A stretch of DNA of 64,000 bases from Emticicia sp965283955 (lineage in GTDB: Bacteria; Bacteroidota; Bacteroidia; Cytophagales; Spirosomataceae): the NCBI GenBank assembly GCA_965283955.1, contig CBDIQW010000001.1, positions 1,426,001 to 1,490,000 of the forward strand, in the 5' to 3' direction. The position numbers were made by a program, and so were the translations under genes. Below, in pieces: positions 59,297 to 64,000 of this stretch (position 1 is the stretch's first letter; every line of letters starts with the position of its first letter). The notes beneath the pieces are model-generated. The model was not told where the DNA came from. It saw nothing but the letters and a program-made list of their open reading frames with translations, and ran no database searches.

Positions 59297-60082
59297 TTAC
59301 TCCCCTTCCCATCGGGGAGGGGTCGGAGGTGGGGCTTCCTCAATCCATTTTCTAAACTGGGCGGCGTTTTCTTGGCTGATACTTACTTCGGCTTTGGCGA
59401 GGTGCAGGAGTTCGAGGGCAATTTTGCCTTTGAACGAAGGTTTAAAACTCAGAATGGCATCAATATGAACAATAAATTTGCGATTTACCCGAAAAAAATC
59501 TCGACTCGGCAACTCAATTTCGAGTTCGCTCAGGCTACGTTCTACGGTGTAGCGTTCACCTGTTCGGTCTATTAAAAATACAATTCTTGATTCGGTATAA
59601 ATAAACGCAATATCTTTGGTTGAAACCACATAATAGTTTGTACCCTTCTTGGCAATCAGGCGGTCTTTCTGAAAAGCAGACCTTGTTATTCTTGAATTGT
59701 TTTCGGCCGAAAAACGCTTCAAAAAATGTAATTTCAATGCTTCATACTTCTCCAAAACCCGATTTACTTCTTCCTTCCCTATTGGTTTTCTAAGGTAATC
59801 AATTGCATTATAGGCCATTGCCTGCGACCAATATTTGTCATAAGCCGACATAAATACAACAGGAAAACTCGGCAATGATTCTTGAAATATTTCAAATATC
59901 AATCCGTCTCTTAATTCTACTTCGCACAGAGCCAAATCATACAAAACTCCTGCAATGAGTGCAGTTTTTAATTCTTCGTTTGTTTGACAAAATTCAATGC
60001 TACTCATAGGAAAATACTCAGCTAAAACTTGCGTTAGTAGCTTTGCATGATTCTCATCGTGTTCGACCAAAAGAATATTCAT
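59297..60082 (-). CDS. LytTR-type response regulator with an altered receiver site
   Basis: From the ATG at 60082 the protein has 261 residues. A receiver-like domain (MNILLVEHDENHAKLLTQVL, VVFMSAYDKYW, IDYLRKPIGKEEVNRVLEKY) is followed by a LytTR DNA-binding domain (DRLIAKKGTNYYVVSTKDIA, IVFLIDRTGERYTVERSLSE, FFRVNRKFIVHIDAI). The usual phosphorylated aspartate is replaced by glutamate 54 in LALCEVELRDG, and the acidic pair reads EHD, while serine 79 and lysine 99 of the pocket remain. It may be insensitive to phosphorylation. The last twelve residues, APPPTPPRWEGE, are encoded by a GC-rich repeat. No histidine kinase is adjacent. Confidence 0.9.
   Translation of the reverse strand: MNILLVEHDENHAKLLTQVLAEYFPMSSIEFCQTNEELKTALIAGVLYDLALCEVELRDGLIFEIFQESLPSFPVVFMSAYDKYWSQAMAYNAIDYLRKPIGKEEVNRVLEKYEALKLHFLKRFSAENNSRITRSAFQKDRLIAKKGTNYYVVSTKDIAFIYTESRIVFLIDRTGERYTVERSLSELEIELPSRDFFRVNRKFIVHIDAILSFKPSFKGKIALELLHLAKAEVSISQENAAQFRKWIEEAPPPTPPRWEGE
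59300..59337. repeat. GC-rich palindromic repeat at the LytTR 3' end
   Basis: CTCCCCTTCCCATCGGGGAG, followed by GGGTCGGAGGTGGGGCTT. Typical C-run/G-run repeat. It overlaps the last codons of the LytTR gene and precedes the receptor start by 18 bases. Confidence 0.65.
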
Positions 60083-60279
60083 AGCAATTTGAGTAGTAAG
60101 ATTTCCGTTTTCGTGCAATGATTTTCGGGCTTGGCGAAATAAAATTTGCGTGACAAAATTACGGAGAACAAATTAGATTACAGGCATTTCGAGATTTTCC
60201 GCAAGTTTTTCGTCAAAAACACATCCAAACAACTATTTCTTACGAACTTACGTCTATCGTCTAAAACTAAACACCCTTT

Positions 60280-61689
60280 ATGAAACCTGTCAAAATATTT
60301 CTTACTGCCACATGTTTATGGTTTTTGGCTGCTTGCGTGAAAAATGCCGAAACCATCACGCCATCTAACGCCAACCCCGACTGGTCAACCGAGAGCCACA
60401 GCAATGATGCCGACCCGAATTATACGGTGGTTCTTCCTCAAGATAAAGTCAATACGCTCGAAATAAGCATGACTACGGCCGACTGGACGGCTCTCAAAGC
60501 TGATATGGCTGCCAAAGGTAAAGGCACTTTTGGCTCAGGAGGCACTACACAAGGCGGGGGCGGTGCAGTTGGTGGAGGCGGTGCAGCTGGCGGAGGGAAT
60601 GTTGGTGGAGGAGTAGCCCCTTCGTTTGGAGAAGATGCTGACTACATTCCTGTCACGATGAAATTTAATGGCAAGGAGTGGCGTAAAGTTGGATTTAGAC
60701 CAAAAGGTAATTCGACTTTAAATGCCACTTGGCGAGCAGGTATTTATAAGTTCCCGTTTCGCTTAAAAATGGATGAGTTTGAGGATAAATACCCAGAAAT
60801 CAACGACCAACGTTTTTATGGTTTCAAAGAGCTATCAATGGGTGCGGGTGTAAAAGATAACTCGCTGATTAGAGATAAAGTAACAGCCGATATTTTTAGA
60901 ATGGCAGGGATTCCTGCCGCTCAAACGGCGTTCTATAAAGTTTACATTGATTTTGGCGAAGGAAAAAAATATTGTGGGGTTTATACGATGATTGAAATTA
61001 TTGACGATTCGATGATAAAAAGTCAGTTTGGTAGTAAAACGGGCAATATTTACAAGCCAGAATCAACTTTTCAGACGTTTAATCAAGCTAATTTTGAGAA
61101 AAAAAACAATGAAACCGCTGCCGATTGGAACGATGTACAGGCCAGTATAAAGGCTCTGAACGACCCGATTCGTACATCAAATCCAGCACAATGGCGAAGC
61201 AATTTAGATGCGGTTTTCAATACCGACCATTTTATCAAGTGGTTGGCGGTCAATTCTACACTCGTCAATTGGGATACTTACGGTGGCATGGCCCACAACC
61301 ATTATTTATACAATGACCCTACTAAAAAACTCACTTGGATTCCGTGGGATAACAACGAAGCTCTGACCTCGCAGGTGCGTGTACAGCTTTCGTTGGCGGG
61401 AGTGGGCAATAACTGGCCTTTGATTAATTATGTGGCAAATGACCCCGTTTATTATGCCAAATACAAGGCTTACGTAAAAGAATTCAATGATAATGTGTTT
61501 ACTACCAGCAAGATGAATGAGATTTTTGATAAAGCCACGACACTCATTACACCTTACGTAAACGGTACTGAAAAAGAAGAAAAACCTTATTCAAACCTAA
61601 CGAATGCCGCCAGTTTTACGACTGCTTTGCCAGTTTTGAAACAACACGTTGTGAGTAGAAATCAGGCAGTTAGTGCGTTTTTGAAGTGA
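60280..61689 (+). CDS. CotH-kinase-family lipoprotein
   Basis: A 469-residue protein with lipobox LAAC at about residue 19 (WFLAACVKN). The CotH domain shows VVLPQDKVNTLEISMTTADW, FRPKGNSTLNATWRAGIYKF, GFKELSMGAGVKDNSLIRDK and HFIKWLAVNSTLVNWDTYGG, ending LTWIPWDNNEA. A glycine-rich insertion at about residues 88-112 is present in the loop, as in other Bacteroidetes members. Some CotH proteins are protein kinases; the role of the bacterial lipoproteins is unknown. The frame is intact. Confidence 0.9.
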   Translation: MKPVKIFLTATCLWFLAACVKNAETITPSNANPDWSTESHSNDADPNYTVVLPQDKVNTLEISMTTADWTALKADMAAKGKGTFGSGGTTQGGGGAVGGGGAAGGGNVGGGVAPSFGEDADYIPVTMKFNGKEWRKVGFRPKGNSTLNATWRAGIYKFPFRLKMDEFEDKYPEINDQRFYGFKELSMGAGVKDNSLIRDKVTADIFRMAGIPAAQTAFYKVYIDFGEGKKYCGVYTMIEIIDDSMIKSQFGSKTGNIYKPESTFQTFNQANFEKKNNETAADWNDVQASIKALNDPIRTSNPAQWRSNLDAVFNTDHFIKWLAVNSTLVNWDTYGGMAHNHYLYNDPTKKLTWIPWDNNEALTSQVRVQLSLAGVGNNWPLINYVANDPVYYAKYKAYVKEFNDNVFTTSKMNEIFDKATTLITPYVNGTEKEEKPYSNLTNAASFTTALPVLKQHVVSRNQAVSAFLK

Positions 61690-61760
61690 TTGCAAAGAGT
61701 TTTTTCAAAAAACTACACAACTTTTATATCTTTGATATTTAGACACTAGTTAACTCATCC

Positions 61761-62525
61761 ATGAGATTTGAAAAATTCATACCTACTGACCAGCTAAAAC
61801 CCTACATCAAATACTTTGTGGTGTCAGAGAATGAATTTGAGAATGAATACAAAGTTTTTCCTTCTTCGGGGCTTGTTATCGGGTTTCAATACAGAGGGCA
61901 GCTTGCTACTGTTCATGAAAACACTGAAAATAAACTAACTTCGGCGGGGATTACTGGAATTACTGATGCGTATAAAGTCTTTAAAAATTCGGCTGGAATC
62001 GGCACACTATTGGTTTACTTTACCGAAACTGGTTTTACTCATTTTGCTTCACATCCTGCAAACGAATTATTTAATTTAAGCCTCTCGCTTGATGATGTTT
62101 TCGATAGAAATCGTGTAAACGAAGTGGAGGAAAAACTGACAATCGCTACAACCGATACACATCGAATAAAAATAATTGAACAGTTTTTGGTATCTCAGCT
62201 CAAAGACATTGAAACGGATAAATTGATTGTGGAAGCGGTTAAGCTCATTTATCAAACCAATGGAACAATCCGTATAAAAGAGTTGAACGAAAAACTATCA
62301 ATTAGCCAAAGTCCTTTTGAAAAACGATTTAGAAAAGTGGTTGGCACCACAGCCAAAAAATTTGCTTCAATTGTTCGCTTCAATACTGTTCTTGACCATC
62401 TGAACACCTCCAAATCTTTAACCGAAATCTGCTACGAAAACAATTTCTTTGACCAAGCCCATTTCATCAAAGACTTTAAACAGTTTACGGGCGATACGCC
62501 AGAAAACTTTAAACGTTTTTTGTAG
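61761..62525 (+). CDS. AraC-family regulator (DUF6597-type N-terminus)
   Basis: The 254-residue protein starts MRFEKFIPTDQLKPYIKYFV, an N-terminal domain of DUF6597 type with FPSSGLVIGFQYRGQL, and ends with a helix-turn-helix pair, IRIKELNEKLSISQSPFEKR and LTEICYENNFFDQAHFIKDF, then KQFTGDTPENF. The DUF1398 gene is 126 bases downstream on the same strand and is a candidate target. Confidence 0.9.
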   Translation: MRFEKFIPTDQLKPYIKYFVVSENEFENEYKVFPSSGLVIGFQYRGQLATVHENTENKLTSAGITGITDAYKVFKNSAGIGTLLVYFTETGFTHFASHPANELFNLSLSLDDVFDRNRVNEVEEKLTIATTDTHRIKIIEQFLVSQLKDIETDKLIVEAVKLIYQTNGTIRIKELNEKLSISQSPFEKRFRKVVGTTAKKFASIVRFNTVLDHLNTSKSLTEICYENNFFDQAHFIKDFKQFTGDTPENFKRFL

Positions 62526-62651
62526 AAAAACGATTTTTTACAATTACAGCTATTTTAAGCGTTGCAACTTTGCATCGTAATCAATGAAGGACACAACCCG
62601 AACAAAGGTTATGCAGAGTATTAATTATCAATCGTTTAAAACAAAAAAAAT

Positions 62652-63041
62652 ATGTTTACAGTAGAACAAATTCAAGCCGCCCACAGAAAAGTAAAATCAG
62701 GTGCAGACTTTCCTGCCTATATCAGAGAAATCAAATCAATGGGTGTTACTCATTACGAAGCGTATGTACGAGATGGTCATATCGACTACCACGAAGGCAA
62801 AGATTACACAGCAACCGTACCTGCTAAATACGAACCGTTAGTTATTGCTGATACTTCAAAAATAGATAGATTTAAAGCTGAATTATTGGCACATCAGCAA
62901 GGAAAAACCGACTATATGACTTTTATTACTATGTGTGCCGAAACAGGCATCGAAAAATGGGAAATCTGTATGAACAAAATGACCTGTACTTATTTTGATA
63001 AAGCAGGAAATGAAATTTTGGTAGAGCAAATACCACAATAA
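62652..63041 (+). CDS. DUF1398 family protein
   Basis: A 129-residue protein: MFTVEQIQAAHRKVKSGADF, then PAYIREIKSMGVTHYEAYVR and DGHIDYHEGKDYTATVPAKY, the family signature. The C-terminal half reads GKTDYMTFITMCAETGIEKW and EICMNKMTCTYFDKAGNEIL. The family is of unknown function (E. coli YbcV-type). Cytoplasmic. Confidence 0.92.
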   Translation: MFTVEQIQAAHRKVKSGADFPAYIREIKSMGVTHYEAYVRDGHIDYHEGKDYTATVPAKYEPLVIADTSKIDRFKAELLAHQQGKTDYMTFITMCAETGIEKWEICMNKMTCTYFDKAGNEILVEQIPQ

Positions 63042-63253
63042 AATGCTCCAAAACGGTGAGTTTGGGGACTGTTTAATGTATTTTATAATTTTTGTGAGTA
63101 CTTGTCGTCTGGTTAGTTTATCAGAAACAACCCGTTTTAAAAGTACTATAAAACTTTTGTATATTTGGGGGGTTGGCTGCTAATTTTACTACATACCAAA
63201 ACCGAATACTGAAAAAGTTGATACCTTTGCACAAAATTTAACAAACTGACACA

Positions 63254-63940
63254 ATGAAATTATCAGGACAAGAGCTACACAACATATTGGTAAACGAATA
63301 CAAGATTATTGGTGAAAAAGGGTTTATCAACTTTTCACTCAAAGACCTGACAATTTCTATCGAAACTAAAGATACCGTTGGAAATCTTTTGCAAGAATGG
63401 TTGAAAGCATGGCTGATGAAAGAAGCTATTGAATTTGAAGAAAACTCAAATTCGCAGGTATTCCCCGACTTTTATCTTGACAAACACAACAAAAAATTAG
63501 GACTTCTTGAAGTTAAAACATTTGATTGGGATAGAGGACCGGGGTTTGACCTTGCCAATTTTGACTCTTACTGCAATTCTCTGCTGACTTCTGCTTATCG
63601 CTTAGATTCAGACTATCTTATTTTTGCATACCAAATGAAAGGAAGCGAACTTACTATTAAAGATGTTTGGATTAAGAAAATTTGGGAATTAGCTTGTCCG
63701 AGCAGTACATATCCACTTAAAGTACAATAGAAGAAAAATGTAATTTACAACATTCGACCAAGTGTTTGGTATTCAGAACGCTCTACGTTTAAACCGTTCG
63801 GCTCAATGGAAGAGTTTCTTTCTGCACTCAACGAAACAAGATACCAATATCCGCAGACACGTCATGCCAATGGACATTGGTTACAAAATGTATTAAGAAA
63901 TTACGAAGAACATACAGGAATTAAACTACAAGTTCGCTAA
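63254..63940 (+). pseudogene. NgoBV-like type II restriction endonuclease, interrupted by an amber codon
   Basis: Codons 1-158 read MKLSGQELHNILVNEYKIIG, then FINFSLKDLTISIETKDTVG, NLLQEWLKAWLMKEAIEFEE, and the probable catalytic core PDFYLDKHNKKLGLLEVKTF (PD...E-x-K). This pattern matches the NgoBV/NlaIV-type endonuclease family as I remember it (site GGNNCC). A TAG lies at 63728-63730, but the same frame stays open for 69 further codons (KKNVIYNIRPSVWYSERSTF and onwards), ending at 63940 with TAA. The family continues in this style, so the TAG replaces a tyrosine codon. The catalytic core precedes the stop, so a truncated but partly folded product is conceivable. It converges on a cytosine methyltransferase gene and overlaps it by 20 bases. 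Confidence 0.75.
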
Positions 63941-64000
63941 TGTAAACTTCTGCTAATTTATTTGCTACAAATTCCACAACAGGAACGGCAACTGTATTTC
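63921..64000 (-). CDS. C-terminal end of a C5 cytosine DNA methyltransferase (partial)
   Basis: The minus strand reads (G)NTVAVPVVEFVANKLAEVY followed by ISELVV and a TAA at 63921-63923. The pattern G-N-S/T-V-x-V-P-V is motif X of cytosine-5 methyltransferases, located near their C-terminus. The gene enters from the right edge. Its position opposite and overlapping the endonuclease gene fits the modification enzyme of the same restriction-modification system. Confidence 0.65.
   Translation of the reverse strand, partial: NTVAVPVVEFVANKLAEVYISELVV

Noticed and set aside
63728..63730. Recoding of TAG as an amino acid in the endonuclease
   Set aside because: No recoding element is visible, and other genes in the window do not read through TAG; nonsense mutation or base error is simpler.
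1..64000. tRNA or rRNA genes
   Set aside because: I scanned by eye for T-loop (GGTTCGAAT-like) and rRNA signatures and saw none; a covariance-model search would settle it.

Overview
The window reads as chromosome of an AT-rich Bacteroidetes, most likely a member of the Cytophagales (an Emticicia/Arcicella/Runella-like lineage; inferred, not searched). Supporting features are the DUF family mix (DUF2520, DUF5690, DUF1080, DUF6157, DUF779), many secreted or lipid-anchored hydrolases, TonB and carboxypeptidase-like regulatory domains, AraC regulators with membrane N-termini, a REP-associated transposase, and weak ribosome binding sites. I found no rRNA, tRNA, CRISPR array or prophage.

Layout. 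0-7 kb: DUF2520 dehydrogenase-like gene, a broken REP-associated transposase between two perfect hairpins, class II fructose-bisphosphate aldolase, an SGNH hydrolase, three tandem paralogues of a small secreted protein (one broken) and a DUF1080 protein. 7-10.6 kb: a BlaI/BlaR-type sensor pair with three operator palindromes, then a small lipoprotein. 10.6-17.6 kb: DUF5690 membrane protein, membrane-anchored AraC regulator, beta-lactamase-fold hydrolase, YjdM, a secreted esterase and a DinB protein. 17.6-23.2 kb: a minus-strand carbohydrate block (DUF4964/DUF4965 glutaminase-like protein, sugar phosphate isomerase, GH43 enzyme). 23.2-26.1 kb: a large lipoprotein and an outer-membrane barrel. 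26.1-27.5 kb: a gene-poor AT-rich stretch with a tandem 84-bp duplication and paired hairpins. 27.5-36.1 kb: small hydrolases and redox enzymes, two HxlR regulators each divergent from an enzyme or membrane gene, and a quinone-oxidoreductase-like enzyme. 36.3-43.5 kb: a GH39-like enzyme, several alpha/beta hydrolases, a DoxX-like protein and a small barrel. 43.5-47 kb: an AraC regulator, aldehyde dehydrogenase and DUF779 module. 47-52 kb: a vWA/carboxypeptidase-like protein divergent from a sigma factor with its membrane partner. 52-63 kb: a third beta-lactamase-fold hydrolase, M28 peptidase, GNAT, TonB receptor with a LytTR regulator, CotH protein, AraC and DUF1398. The right end holds an NgoBV-like restriction endonuclease gene interrupted by an amber codon, converging on the 3' end of a C5 cytosine methyltransferase gene.

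The most striking global feature is the density of reading-frame breaks: about fifteen single-base indels, many in short A/T or G runs, split otherwise conserved genes. The sequence alone cannot separate consensus error from real decay or polymerase slippage, so split genes are given as linked pieces. A second theme is short intergenic palindromes, several of which are translated as C-terminal tails of neighbouring proteins. I did not find a convincing wholly new multi-gene system. The best candidates for follow-up are the palindrome/RAYT relationship, the BlaI operator array, the small-secreted-protein family and the restriction-modification locus.
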